Of a stretch of DNA of 64,000 nucleotides, positions 25,882 to 34,779 are shown one piece after another. Location of the stretch: assembly GCA_002339675.1 (NCBI GenBank), contig DDKB01000006.1, positions 1 through 64,000 on the forward strand. Reading direction: 5' to 3'. This stretch comes from Stutzerimonas stutzeri (lineage in GTDB: Bacteria; Pseudomonadota; Gammaproteobacteria; Pseudomonadales; Pseudomonadaceae). The notes beneath the pieces were generated by a model. That model did not search any database. It was not told where the DNA came from and saw only the letters and a program-made list of their open reading frames with translations. Each line of letters starts with the position of its first letter. The first letter of the stretch is position 1. The position numbers and the translations under genes were made by a program.

Positions 25882-26819
25882 TCTGCGGCGACAACCATGC
25901 TATTGCTCTGGAATTCGTCGAGCAGCAGGCGCGCGGCGGATGACAGTCGGCTGCCGTGACGGGCGACAACCCCGTACGGCTCGCTGCGCGAATGCAGGTC
26001 CAGCGGCAGGCGGCGGATCATGCCGAAGCCTTCGCTAAACTTCGCCACGGCGAGCGGCATGACGGCTACCAGCTCGGGGTCTTCCTGAATCAGGCTCAAC
26101 ATAGTGAAGGTCGATGCTGTTTCAACCGGGTAGCGGGGAAACCCCAACCCGGCATGGCTGAACTCGCGCTCCAGCACCAGGCGCATCGGCATATTGGCGG
26201 GGTAGACGACCCAGCGATAGCCGATCAGCTCGACCAGCGATAGCGAGTTGGCGTTACCCAGAGGATGTTGCGGGTGTGCCACCACTGCCAGCGGTTCGTC
26301 ATGTAGCGTCAGGCAGTCATAGGCGTCCGGACGGTGACTCACGCTGCTGCGGCAGATCGCCAGGTCAAGGCGGCCCTGATCAACCAAACCCAGCAATCGG
26401 GCGCTGGTGTCCTCGACGATCTCCACCGAAAGCTCGGGCTGTTTACGACGCAGCCGGCCCAAGGCTCCCATCAGTAAAGGCACGGCTCCCATGATGACGC
26501 CAATGGAGAGCCGCCCTCCCTGACCCTGGATGATGCCCAGCATCTCTTCGCGTAGATGGGCCAGATCGCTGTGGATCAGCCGTGAGTAGCGAATAACGCA
26601 ACGGCCCAGGTCATTGGGTGTCAGGCCCTGGGTGGTCCGGGTGAACAACTCGGCGCCAAAGGTCGCCTCGATCTCACGCAATGCTTTTGTCGCGCCGGGT
26701 TGGCTGATCGCGACCTGCTCCGCCGCGCGATGCAGGGATCCCTGCTCGTCAAGGGCGATGAGCAGCCGCAGTTGCTTGAGGCGCAGGCGAGACACGATGG
26801 AGGGGAGGGCGGCGATCAT
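25878..26819 (-). CDS. LysR-family transcriptional regulator (GbpR-like)
   Basis: A 313-residue LysR protein with RLRLKQLRLLIALDEQGSLH and EQVAISQPGATKALREIE in the winged helix, then an effector domain (LSIGVIMGAVPLLMGALGRL). It resembles the LysR protein at 23542 and the one at 31973, so the island holds three related regulators. It is divergent from araD1 with a 121-bp gap and most likely controls the araD1-semialdehyde dehydrogenase pair. Confidence 0.8.
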   Translation of the reverse strand: MIAALPSIVSRLRLKQLRLLIALDEQGSLHRAAEQVAISQPGATKALREIEATFGAELFTRTTQGLTPNDLGRCVIRYSRLIHSDLAHLREEMLGIIQGQGGRLSIGVIMGAVPLLMGALGRLRRKQPELSVEIVEDTSARLLGLVDQGRLDLAICRSSVSHRPDAYDCLTLHDEPLAVVAHPQHPLGNANSLSLVELIGYRWVVYPANMPMRLVLEREFSHAGLGFPRYPVETASTFTMLSLIQEDPELVAVMPLAVAKFSEGFGMIRRLPLDLHSRSEPYGVVARHGSRLSSAARLLLDEFQSNSMVVAAD

Positions 26820-26940
26820 GGGGATGACTCAAGGTTATTGCTCAATCAGAAGCTTTCATTAGGCATCAACCTTTTCGATTTTTAAAGTGACCGCTAGCCA
26901 GATGCCGCCACCGAGGCGGAATGTCCAAGAGGAGCGCGTC

Positions 26941-27933
26941 ATGCGATTGATCCAGTTTGAAAACGAGCAGGGCCTGCGTCAGGTCGGCGTGGTCGAAGGT
27001 GGCCAGATCGAAGTCTTGCGCGGCGTACGGAGCACGCGAGAACTTGCGCTTTCCGCGATTCGCAATCAACGCTCCCTGGCTGCTGAAATCGACACGCTTG
27101 CGCGTGACAGCGGCCCGGCTTACCGCGAACTGCTCGATACCGGTCGCGTGCTGGCTCCGCTGGACCACGAAGACCCTACCCATTGCCTGGTCAGCGGCAC
27201 CGGCCTGACCCACCTGGGCAGTGCGTCGACGCGAGACAAAATGCATCAGCAGGCGGAAGTGGAGGAAAAGGTCACCGACACCATGCAGATGTTCCGCTGG
27301 GGCATGCAGGGTGGTCGTCCGGAGTCGGGTACGCCTGGCGTCCAGCCCGAGTGGTTCTACAAGGGTGACGGCAGTATCGTCGTGCGGCCAGGCGAGGACT
27401 TTCCTGTCCCTGATTTCGCGGAGGATTTCGGTGAGGAGCCCGAGCTCACGGGGCTTTATGTGATCGGCGAAGATGGCAAGCCGTACCGGGTCGGGTTTGC
27501 GCTGGGCAACGAGTTTTCCGACCATGTGACCGAGCGCAAGAACTACCTGTACCTGGCGCACTCGAAGCTGCGGTACTGCTCGTTCGGGCCTGAGCTGCGC
27601 GTAGGTGAGTTGCCAGGACACCTTGCCGGGATCAGCCGTATTCGCCGTAAGGGCGAGGTCCTCTGGGAAAAAGAGTTTCTGTCGGGCGAGGAAAATATGT
27701 GCCATAGCCTGGAGAACCTCGAGTACCACCACTTCAAATACGCACAGTTTTTGCGCCCCGGCGATGTGCATGTGCATTTCTTCGGTACCGCAACGTTATC
27801 CTTTGCGGACGGTATCAAGGCCCAACCGGGCGATCAGTTCGAAGTCAGCCTCGACGAATTCGGCGAACCGCTGCGCAACGGAATCAGCGTGAAGCAGTCT
27901 CCTATTCGTCCCGGTGATGTGAAGTCGCTCTAA
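26941..27933 (+). CDS. AraD1-type L-2-keto-3-deoxyarabonate dehydratase (GguC-like)
   Basis: A 330-residue protein of the AraD1/GguC branch of the FAH fold. Features are VSGTGLTHLGSASTRDKMH, MFRWGMQGGRPESG, LYVIGEDGKPYRVGFALGNE, TERKNYLYLAHSKLR and the C-terminal GDQFEVSLDEFGEPLRNGI. AraD1 dehydrates L-2-keto-3-deoxypentonate to alpha-ketoglutaric semialdehyde. The next gene encodes the dehydrogenase for that product, which supports the call. AGAGGAG seven bases before the ATG at 26941 sets the start; the frame open from 26887 is not needed. Confidence 0.85.
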   Translation: MRLIQFENEQGLRQVGVVEGGQIEVLRGVRSTRELALSAIRNQRSLAAEIDTLARDSGPAYRELLDTGRVLAPLDHEDPTHCLVSGTGLTHLGSASTRDKMHQQAEVEEKVTDTMQMFRWGMQGGRPESGTPGVQPEWFYKGDGSIVVRPGEDFPVPDFAEDFGEEPELTGLYVIGEDGKPYRVGFALGNEFSDHVTERKNYLYLAHSKLRYCSFGPELRVGELPGHLAGISRIRRKGEVLWEKEFLSGEENMCHSLENLEYHHFKYAQFLRPGDVHVHFFGTATLSFADGIKAQPGDQFEVSLDEFGEPLRNGISVKQSPIRPGDVKSL

Positions 27934-27988
27934 CCCGAATTTGGTTTGTGCTCATATCGCGATCGTCGGCTCGCCCCGCTCCAGGCGT

Positions 27989-28039
27989 GACGGGCCCTGT
28001 CTCTTCGGGCCGCGGCCCGTCCTTCGCGCCATGCGAAGG
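27989..28039 (+). promoter_or_regulatory. Nested hairpins between araD1 and the semialdehyde dehydrogenase gene
   Basis: GACGGGCC (27989-27996) can pair with GGCCCGTC (28014-28021), while the overlapping GGCCC (27993-27997) can instead pair with GGGCC (28007-28011). CCTTCGC (28021-28027) then pairs with GCGAAGG (28033-28039). No U tract follows, so this is more likely an RNA-processing or translational element than a terminator. Confidence 0.4.
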
Positions 28040-28065
28040 TCTGAACTCTCAAACTAGGAGTTTCA

Positions 28066-29646
28066 ATGCCCACCATTCTTGGTCACAACTTCATTGCCGG
28101 CGGCCGCTGTGCGGCTGGCACCACTACTCATCAGAGCTTCGATGCTACGACAGGTGAAGCCCTGCCATTCCACTTCACCCAGGCCACTGCGCAAGAAGTA
28201 GATGCGGCAGCAGAGGCAGCGGCCCGCGCTTACCCGTTGTACCGCGCCCTGCCGGCCAGCAAGCGCGCCGAGTTTCTTGACGCAATCGCTGATGAACTCG
28301 ACGGATTGGGTGACGACTTTGTCGCGTTGACCTGCCAGGAAACCGCTCTGCCGGCAGGCCGTATCCAGGGCGAGCGCGGCCGTACCAGTGGACAGATGCG
28401 CCTTTTCGCCAAGGTGCTGCGCCGCGGTGATTTCCACGGAGCTCGTATTGATCGTGCCATGCCTGACCGTAAGCCGCTGCCGCGCCCCGATCTGCGCCAA
28501 TGCCGCATGGGGCTTGGCCCGGTCGCCGTGTTCGGTGCGAGCAATTTCCCGCTGGCGTTCTCCACGGCCGGTGGCGATACGGCCGCAGCGTTGGCAGCTG
28601 GCTGCCCGGTAGTGTTCAAGGCGCACAGTGGCCACATGGCCACGGCTGAACAGGTAGCCGATGCAATCATCCGCGCGGCCGAAAAGACCGGCATGCCCAA
28701 AGGCGTGTTCAACATGATTTACGGCTCCGGCGTCGGCGAAGCGCTGGTCAAGCATCCGGCTATCCAGGCTGTCGGTTTCACCGGCTCGCTGCGTGGCGGT
28801 CGTGCGCTCTGCGACATGGCCGCAGCGCGCCCGCAACCGATCCCGGTATTCGCCGAGATGTCCAGCATCAACCCGGTCCTGGTACTGCCCGAGGCATTGA
28901 AAACCCGTGGTGACACCATCGCCAACGAGCTGACGGCCTCGGTAGTCATGGGTTGCGGCCAGTTCTGCACCAACCCAGGCATGGTCATCGGCATCCGTTC
29001 GCCCGAGTTCAGCGCATTCCTCGAGCGCCTATCCGGCTTCATGGCCGAGCAGCCTGCGCAAACCATGCTCAACGCCGGCACGCTGAAAAGCTACGTCAAG
29101 GGGTTGGAGCATTTGCAGGCGCATCCCGGCATTACCCAGCTTGCCGGTCAGGTGCAGCAGGGCAATCAGGCCCAGCCGCAACTGTTCAAGGCGGACGTGA
29201 GCCTTCTGATCGAGGGCGATGAGCTCCTGCAGGAGGAGGTGTTCGGCCCTACCACGGTCGTCGTGGAAGTAGCCGACAAGGCCGAGCTGATCCGTGCGCT
29301 GCATGGTCTGCGCGGCCAGCTGACGGCTACCTTGATCGGCGACGAAGCCGACTTCACTGCGTTCGCCGATCTGGTTGCCGTGCTGGAGCAGAAGGCCGGC
29401 CGGTTGCTGCTCAACGGCTATCCGACCGGCGTCGAGGTCTGCGACTCCATGGTCCACGGCGGCCCGTACCCAGCGACGTCGGATGCGCGCGGCACGTCGG
29501 TTGGTACCTTGGCCATCGACCGCTTCCTGCGGCCTGTGTGCTACCAGAACTTCCCCGATGCACTACTGCCCGAGGCGCTGAAGAACGCCAACCCGCTGGG
29601 TATCGACCGTCTGGTCGACGGCCAGACCACAGACGCTGCGCTGTAA
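28066..29646 (+). CDS. Alpha-ketoglutaric semialdehyde dehydrogenase (2,5-dioxovalerate dehydrogenase)
   Basis: A 526-residue aldehyde dehydrogenase. The N terminus (MPTILGHNFIAGGRCAAGTT) and GPVAVFGASNFPLAFSTAGG are typical of the KGSADH branch used in sugar-acid degradation. The NAD(P) region has GFTGSLRGGRAL, the general base is in FAEMSSINPV and the catalytic cysteine in MGCGQFCTNPG (about residue 297). It oxidises 2,5-dioxopentanoate to 2-oxoglutarate, the last step of non-phosphorylative pentonate and glucarate routes. TAGGAG precedes the ATG. A terminator follows 87 bases after the stop. Confidence 0.9.
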   Translation: MPTILGHNFIAGGRCAAGTTTHQSFDATTGEALPFHFTQATAQEVDAAAEAAARAYPLYRALPASKRAEFLDAIADELDGLGDDFVALTCQETALPAGRIQGERGRTSGQMRLFAKVLRRGDFHGARIDRAMPDRKPLPRPDLRQCRMGLGPVAVFGASNFPLAFSTAGGDTAAALAAGCPVVFKAHSGHMATAEQVADAIIRAAEKTGMPKGVFNMIYGSGVGEALVKHPAIQAVGFTGSLRGGRALCDMAAARPQPIPVFAEMSSINPVLVLPEALKTRGDTIANELTASVVMGCGQFCTNPGMVIGIRSPEFSAFLERLSGFMAEQPAQTMLNAGTLKSYVKGLEHLQAHPGITQLAGQVQQGNQAQPQLFKADVSLLIEGDELLQEEVFGPTTVVVEVADKAELIRALHGLRGQLTATLIGDEADFTAFADLVAVLEQKAGRLLLNGYPTGVEVCDSMVHGGPYPATSDARGTSVGTLAIDRFLRPVCYQNFPDALLPEALKNANPLGIDRLVDGQTTDAAL

Positions 29647-29732
29647 GACGAGACCTCATTGACTGACGTGGTGCACCTCCTCAGGCACCCGTCAGCCGAC
29701 CACGAGGGATGCCGTTCAGGTGTCTCTTTTAG

Positions 29733-29755
29733 CCCGCCTTTCGGCGGGTTTTTTT
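29733..29755 (+). terminator. Rho-independent terminator after the KGSADH gene
   Basis: CCCGCC pairs with GGCGGG around TTTC and is followed directly by seven T residues. This textbook terminator closes the araD1-KGSADH unit. The rest of the 347-base gap up to 29994 holds only the promoter region of the iron alcohol dehydrogenase gene. Confidence 0.9.
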
Positions 29756-29993
29756 CGCCTGGTGCCGGCGGGATGCGCTCAACGCCATCGACCCCGCCTA
29801 CCGCATTGCCGGACATTGGCTGCGCGATATATCTGCCGGTTATCGCTGGATCAACGGCTCTCATTAGTCAGCAGGTCTCCATTGTCATAGGGTCGAGCGC
29901 ATCCACTGCAAACGTGGAGTACGGACGGACAAAACGCGCTGGCCGCGCCCAGCACACAAAAACCATCACCCGACCCGACAGAGGTGCGCCGCC

Positions 29994-31133
29994 ATGGCTC
30001 TCATCAATTACATCACGCAGGTTCAGTTCGCCTTCGGTGCAATAGCGCTGGTGCAACAGGAATGCGAGCGGATCGGCATACGCCGTCCGCTTGTGGTCAC
30101 GGATGCCGGCGTGCGCGCCACCGGTATCGTGGACCGGGTGATCGCCAAGCTGGCCGATCCCTCCGCCGCAGCGGTCTTCGATCAGACACCACCCAATCCC
30201 AACGAAGCGGCCGTGCGCCAGGCGGCGGAGCTGTATCGCGCCGGTGGCTTCGACGGGATTATCGCGGTAGGTGGTGGTTCGTCCATCGATCTGGCGAAGG
30301 GTGTCGCGATTTGCGGCACCCATGAAGGGCCATTGAAGCAGTTTGCAGTGATCGAGGGCGGCGCCGCCCGCATAACGGCCGCGACCGCGCCGGTCATTGC
30401 CATTCCCACCACGGCGGGAACCGGCAGCGAAGTGGGCCGCGGTGCAATCCTGATCCTCGATGACGGACGCAAGGTCGGCGTGTTGTCGCCGTACTTGATT
30501 CCCAAATCTGCGATTTGCGACCCGGAATTGACGCTTGGCCTACCGCCCTTGATGACGGCTGCGACGGGGATGGACGCGATTGCGCATTGCCTGGAAACCT
30601 TCATGTCACCTGCCTTCAATCCGCCGGCCGATGGCATCGCGCTGGACGGCTTGCGGCGGGGCTGGTTGCATATTGAACGGGCTACCCGCGAACCCGGCGA
30701 TCGGGAGGCGAGGACGAACATGATGAGCGCTTCCATGCAGGGCGCTATGGCATTCCAGAAAGGGTTGGGTTGCGTGCACAGCCTCAGTCACTCCCTCGGT
30801 GGCCTGAATCCGCGTCTGCATCACGGCACGCTCAACGCGATCTTCATGCCGGCAGTTATCGAGTTCAACGCCAGCAGCGAGTCGATGCGCGCCGACGACA
30901 AGCTCAATCGCATTGCGCAGGCCATGCAGCTGAACAGTCCGTCGCAGATCATTCCCGCATTGAAAGCCATGACCGAGCGGCTCGGCTTGCCTACCGGGCT
31001 GACTCAGTTGGAAGTGACCGCCGACCTGTATCCGCGGATCGTCACGGGTGCGCTGGCGGACCATAGCCACAAGACCAATCCGCGCGAAGCCAGCCAAAAC
31101 GACTATGTCTGGCTGCTCGAGCGCTCGATGTAA
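29994..31133 (+). CDS. Iron-containing alcohol dehydrogenase
   Basis: A 379-residue type III alcohol dehydrogenase. The nucleotide motif AVGGGSSIDLAKGVAICG, IPTTAGTGSEVG and the metal-binding segments ATGMDAIAHCLE and GCVHSLSHSLGGLNPRLHHG (two His ligands) are all present. It oxidises or reduces an alcohol/aldehyde pair with NAD(P). AGAGGTG precedes the ATG. It lies 69 bases ahead of an SDR gene on the same strand, so a two-gene unit is likely. A hydroxy acid or its semialdehyde is a plausible substrate given the context. Confidence 0.85.
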   Translation: MALINYITQVQFAFGAIALVQQECERIGIRRPLVVTDAGVRATGIVDRVIAKLADPSAAAVFDQTPPNPNEAAVRQAAELYRAGGFDGIIAVGGGSSIDLAKGVAICGTHEGPLKQFAVIEGGAARITAATAPVIAIPTTAGTGSEVGRGAILILDDGRKVGVLSPYLIPKSAICDPELTLGLPPLMTAATGMDAIAHCLETFMSPAFNPPADGIALDGLRRGWLHIERATREPGDREARTNMMSASMQGAMAFQKGLGCVHSLSHSLGGLNPRLHHGTLNAIFMPAVIEFNASSESMRADDKLNRIAQAMQLNSPSQIIPALKAMTERLGLPTGLTQLEVTADLYPRIVTGALADHSHKTNPREASQNDYVWLLERSM

Positions 31134-31202
31134 GCCGGGTTGTGTTCGGGCCGGCGCGGTCGTGGAGCGGCCCGCCATGCTGCATATATCGAGGAAATAA
31201 CA

Positions 31203-31991
31203 ATGGATCTTGGCATTTCAGGACGTTGGGCAGTGGTGTGCGCGGCCAGCAAGGGGCTGGGCCGTGGCTGCGCCGCGGCGTTGGTTAGAGAGGGCGTGAA
31301 TGTGGTGCTCAATGCGCGCAGCCGCGACGCACTGGAATCCACGGCCAGCGAATTGCGCGCATTGAACCCTGCAGTTGAGGTACGTACCGTGGCGGGCGAC
31401 ATAACGCGTCCTGACGTGCAGCACGCGGCATTGGCAGCGTGCCCACAGGTCGACATTCTGATCAATAACGCGGGCGGCCCGCCGCCGGGCGATTTCCGCA
31501 ACTGGAATCGGGACGACTGGCTCGCTGCCATCGACGCCAACATGCTCACGCCGATCGAGCTGATCAAAGCCTGCGTCGACGACATGGCCGCCCGCGGTTT
31601 TGGCCGCGTCGTCAACATCACCTCTGGCGCGGTAAAGGCACCGATCGATATCCTCGGGCTGTCCAACGGCGCGCGCAGCGGACTGACGGGCTTCGTTGCC
31701 GGCCTGGCGCGGCAGCCGCAACTGGCCGGCAATAACGTAACCATCAACAATCTGCTCCCCGGAGCATTCGCCACCGAGCGCCTACAGAAGACACTCGATG
31801 CCGGCGCGAAGGCCAGTGGCAGGTCGCTGGACGACGTCGCCGACGCGCGTCGGCAGGGGATTCCCGCGCGCCGCTTCGGCAGCGCAGACGAATTCGGTGC
31901 GTTCTGTGCGTTCATTTGCAGCGCGCACGCCGGTTACCTCACTGGACAGAACCTGTTGCTCGACGGTGGCGCCTATCCGGGCGCGTTCTGA
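31203..31991 (+). CDS. SDR-family oxidoreductase
   Basis: A 262-residue short-chain dehydrogenase. The N terminus has a slightly unusual nucleotide motif, VVCAASKGLGRGCAAAL (A-x-x-K-G-L-G-R-G in place of TGxxxGxG). Next come LINNAGGPPPGDF, the catalytic NITSGAVK serine, and a modified Tyr region (GLSNGARSGLTGF has Asn where YxxxK Tyr is expected). The C-terminal LDGGAYPGAF is typical. GAGGA precedes the ATG at 31203. The missing YxxxK tyrosine is found in some bacterial SDRs annotated as 3-oxoacyl reductases and makes the activity uncertain. Confidence 0.75.
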   Translation: MDLGISGRWAVVCAASKGLGRGCAAALVREGVNVVLNARSRDALESTASELRALNPAVEVRTVAGDITRPDVQHAALAACPQVDILINNAGGPPPGDFRNWNRDDWLAAIDANMLTPIELIKACVDDMAARGFGRVVNITSGAVKAPIDILGLSNGARSGLTGFVAGLARQPQLAGNNVTINNLLPGAFATERLQKTLDAGAKASGRSLDDVADARRQGIPARRFGSADEFGAFCAFICSAHAGYLTGQNLLLDGGAYPGAF

Positions 31992-32956
31992 TACGCGACA
32001 GGAGCGGGGATGATCTGCCGCGCCACGTCACGTAAAAGCTCCAGCACGTTGTGCGCGGCCGGTGAGAGCAACCGCTGATCCTTGGTGATGATGCCAAACG
32101 ACATCAGACCTTGATTCAGGTCGATGTCGATGCGGCTGTCGACTTCGATCTCGACGAGCATGCCGTAACGCGCGTAGTGCGCCAGCACATCGCGCGGCAG
32201 TACGGTCAGCATGTCGTTCTTTTCCACCAGTGTCGTGACCATCAGCAGGTTTTCTGCGTTGACTACTTTCGTTGGCGGACGCATGCCGACGCGCTGGAAA
32301 AGTGCGTCGAACTCCTGCCGCAGCACGCTCCCGGTCGGCGGCAGCACCCAGTCCGCTGCGTTCATCTGTGCACGAGACAACGCGCCGTTGACGAGGCCTG
32401 CACGTCCGCATATACGCAGCGGCTCCTTTGCAAGGGGTTCGAAGTGCAGATCGTGCTGCTGGCTGTTGGCGAAAAAGCGCGCGACGAGAAAATCCAGTTC
32501 CCCATCGTCGAGGATCGCCATCAGGTCACGGCTCGACCCGGTACGGATGGTCATTTCCAGATTCGGAAAGCGCCGCTTGGCGCGGCTCACCACTTCGGGC
32601 AGCAACTCGGCACAGGGCGTGAGGATCGTACCGATGCGCACGTGGCCCTGCTGCCCCTGGCGGAGGGCATCCACTTCACGGTAGGCATTGTCCAGGGTGC
32701 TTTGCAGGCGTCTGGCCTGGCGGATCATGGTTTCGCCATAGATCGTCGGGACCACGCCACGTGCGTGTCGCTCGAACAGCGCGACACCGAGGCCGTCTTC
32801 CAGCTCTTTCAACAGTTTGGAAATGGCAGGCTGGGAGATACCCAGGCCTTCGGCCGCACGGTTGAGGTTGCCAGTGTCGCCCAGCGCGACCAGGAGCGGG
32901 ATATGGCGATTTTTCAGGCGGGCGCGAACGAACCAGTTGCTGTTGATCGGCTTCAT
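31973..32956 (-). CDS. LysR-family transcriptional regulator (GbpR-like)
   Basis: A 327-residue LysR protein with ARLKNRHIPLLVALGDTGNL and GLGISQPAISKLLKELED in the winged helix and VRIGTILTPCAELLPEVVSR in the effector domain. Its last 19 bases overlap the end of the SDR gene on the other strand. It is divergent from the TRAP-pentonate dehydratase operon starting at 33110, 153 bp away, and is the most likely regulator of that operon. Confidence 0.8.
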   Translation of the reverse strand: MKPINSNWFVRARLKNRHIPLLVALGDTGNLNRAAEGLGISQPAISKLLKELEDGLGVALFERHARGVVPTIYGETMIRQARRLQSTLDNAYREVDALRQGQQGHVRIGTILTPCAELLPEVVSRAKRRFPNLEMTIRTGSSRDLMAILDDGELDFLVARFFANSQQHDLHFEPLAKEPLRICGRAGLVNGALSRAQMNAADWVLPPTGSVLRQEFDALFQRVGMRPPTKVVNAENLLMVTTLVEKNDMLTVLPRDVLAHYARYGMLVEIEVDSRIDIDLNQGLMSFGIITKDQRLLSPAAHNVLELLRDVARQIIPAPVAYQNAPG

Positions 32957-32965
32957 CGAGGTATA

Positions 32966-32982
32966 TCCGTTTTATTATCGGA
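32966..32982. promoter_or_regulatory. Candidate LysR binding dyad
   Basis: TCCG-N9-CGGA is an AT-centred inverted repeat ten bases upstream of the LysR start and about 130 bp before the divergent TRAP binding-protein gene, with another CGGA copy four bases later. Position and symmetry fit a LysR autoregulatory site. It is short, so chance is possible. Confidence 0.3.
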
Positions 32983-33109
32983 GCGGACTTATTTTGTATT
33001 TGTTGATGATGGCTGCCCTGTTTATTCTTTTCAACAGCGGGCCAGGCCGTGTGCGAAGCGCTTGAGCCGCGGACTGATAACGCCTAACAAAAATAATGGA
33101 GAGGCAGCT

Positions 33110-34129
33110 ATGCAATCAAAGTGTCAGCGTGTCGGATTCAGCCTTGCGGCAGCCCTGGTTTTGGCTTCGGGCAACGTATTTGCCAAGCAGGAATGGAAAT
33201 TCCAAATCAACGTCAATGCCGGCGACGACGAATACCGCATCGCGCAGGAGTGGGCCAAGAGCGTTGGTGAAAAAACCAACGGCGAAATCACGGTCGAGGT
33301 CCTGCCGACCGGCACCATCGTTGGCAACAACGAGACACTGGATGCCGTGGGTGCAGGCATCATTCAGGGCCACATTACCGATCCTGGTTACTTCTCTGGA
33401 AAGAACCCAGCCTTCGCGGTGTACGGGAACATGGTCGGTGCCTGGAACGGCCCGGCGCCGTTCCTCGACTACATGCGCAACGCGGGCGGGGAGGCGGGCT
33501 ACAACCGTCTGGTCGAGCCGTATAACGTCCATCTCATCCGTGCCGGCGCTGTCGGTGCCGAATCGCTAATCAGCAAGCGCAAGATCGAGACCCTCGATGA
33601 CTTCAAAGGGCTGAAGGTGCGCGCGCCGGAAGGCATGGTTTCGAACATCTTCAAGCTCGTCGGTGCGGCACCCGTGAATCTGCCGACTTCCGAGGTATAT
33701 ACCGGTCTGGAAAAAGGCGTGATCGACGCGGCCGATTACACGGTGTTTTCCACCAACTACCAGCAGGGCTATCACAAGTACGCGCCGTTCGCTGTATACC
33801 CCGGCTTTCATTCGATGCCGATGAAGGACATTTCGGTAAACAAGGCGCTATGGGACGACCTGTCGCCCGAACAGCAGAAAATTCTCGAAGACTCCGTCGA
33901 TGCCTTCACCGAGCAGTTGGTCAGCGATCTGCAGAAAAAAGATGAAGAGCAGGTGGCGCTGGCCAAGCAGAAGGGCGACGTGACCCTGACCTCGCTTTCC
34001 GATGAGGAGCTGAAGAAGTTCCGCCAGTCCGCTCGCGAAGAGTGGGCGCGTTGGCGTGAGCGCAGCCCTCAGGCCAAGGAGGCGGTGGATTCGATCCAGG
34101 CCTACTTGCAGGACAAGGGCATGCTCTGA
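33110..34129 (+). CDS. TRAP transporter solute-binding protein (DctP family)
   Basis: A 339-residue periplasmic binding protein. The signal peptide (SLAAALVLASGNVFA) is followed by KQEWKFQINVNAGDDEYRIA. The family signature includes IETLDDFKGLKVRAPEGMV and LPTSEVYTGLEKGVIDAADY. GGAGAGG just before the ATG sets the start at 33110, although the frame stays open far upstream through the antisense of the LysR gene. It heads a four-gene operon with small and large permeases and an IlvD/Edd dehydratase, implying that it binds a sugar acid. Confidence 0.9.
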   Translation: MQSKCQRVGFSLAAALVLASGNVFAKQEWKFQINVNAGDDEYRIAQEWAKSVGEKTNGEITVEVLPTGTIVGNNETLDAVGAGIIQGHITDPGYFSGKNPAFAVYGNMVGAWNGPAPFLDYMRNAGGEAGYNRLVEPYNVHLIRAGAVGAESLISKRKIETLDDFKGLKVRAPEGMVSNIFKLVGAAPVNLPTSEVYTGLEKGVIDAADYTVFSTNYQQGYHKYAPFAVYPGFHSMPMKDISVNKALWDDLSPEQQKILEDSVDAFTEQLVSDLQKKDEEQVALAKQKGDVTLTSLSDEELKKFRQSAREEWARWRERSPQAKEAVDSIQAYLQDKGML

Positions 34130-34206
34130 GCTGCCCCACGGCGGCCACTTATCATCGATGAACACCGACTTTCCGGCTGCGGCCGGAAGGTGCGAGGAGT
34201 CTCGCT

Positions 34207-34779
34207 GTGAAAAAAAATCAATCTTCGTCCGACGATCATCTGGATGCCTGCGCTCCCGAGCCGGGCCACGGTTGGCTCGACCGCGGCATTCAGCGCGGCG
34301 GCCAGGTTATTGCCTGGCTGACCTTCATTGCCATGCTCGTCAGTGTGTACGAAGTCATCATGCGTTACGGCTTTAACGCACCTACCGAGTGGGCGCACGA
34401 AACCACGACCTTCCTGGTCGCCGCCATCTTTGCACTGGGCGGCCCCTACGCATTGGCCACTAATCGGCACATTCAGATTCGCATCCTGCTCGACCGTCTC
34501 TCGCCGCGGAAGCGCAGTTGGCTCGAGCTGTTGAACCTGGTGCTGGGCGTCCTGTTCTGCCTGGCGATCGGCTATGCCGCCTGGGTGCTGGCTTACAACG
34601 CGACTCACGCACCCACCGGAAACTGGCGACTGGAGACCTCAGGCTCGTCGTGGAACCCGCCGCTGCCGGCGTTTACCAAGATCGTCATTCTGGTCTCCAT
34701 CGCACTGATGTGCGTGCAGCAAGTGGTGCGTATCGCGACTCACCGACGTGCACGTCTTGATACGGATGCCACGAAATGA
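34207..34779 (+). CDS. TRAP transporter small permease (DctQ family)
   Basis: A 190-residue protein starting at GTG with GAGGAG eight bases upstream. After a polar N terminus of about 30 residues come four membrane segments with the DctQ motif FNAPTEWAHETTTFLVAA and NRHIQIRILLDRLSPRKR. It overlaps the large permease gene by 4 bp (ATGA). Confidence 0.85.
   Translation: MKKNQSSSDDHLDACAPEPGHGWLDRGIQRGGQVIAWLTFIAMLVSVYEVIMRYGFNAPTEWAHETTTFLVAAIFALGGPYALATNRHIQIRILLDRLSPRKRSWLELLNLVLGVLFCLAIGYAAWVLAYNATHAPTGNWRLETSGSSWNPPLPAFTKIVILVSIALMCVQQVVRIATHRRARLDTDATK

Noticed and set aside
32111..33109. A 333-codon upstream extension of the second TRAP binding protein
   Set aside because: It runs antisense through the LysR gene. 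The signal peptide and the ribosome site show that the gene starts at 33110.
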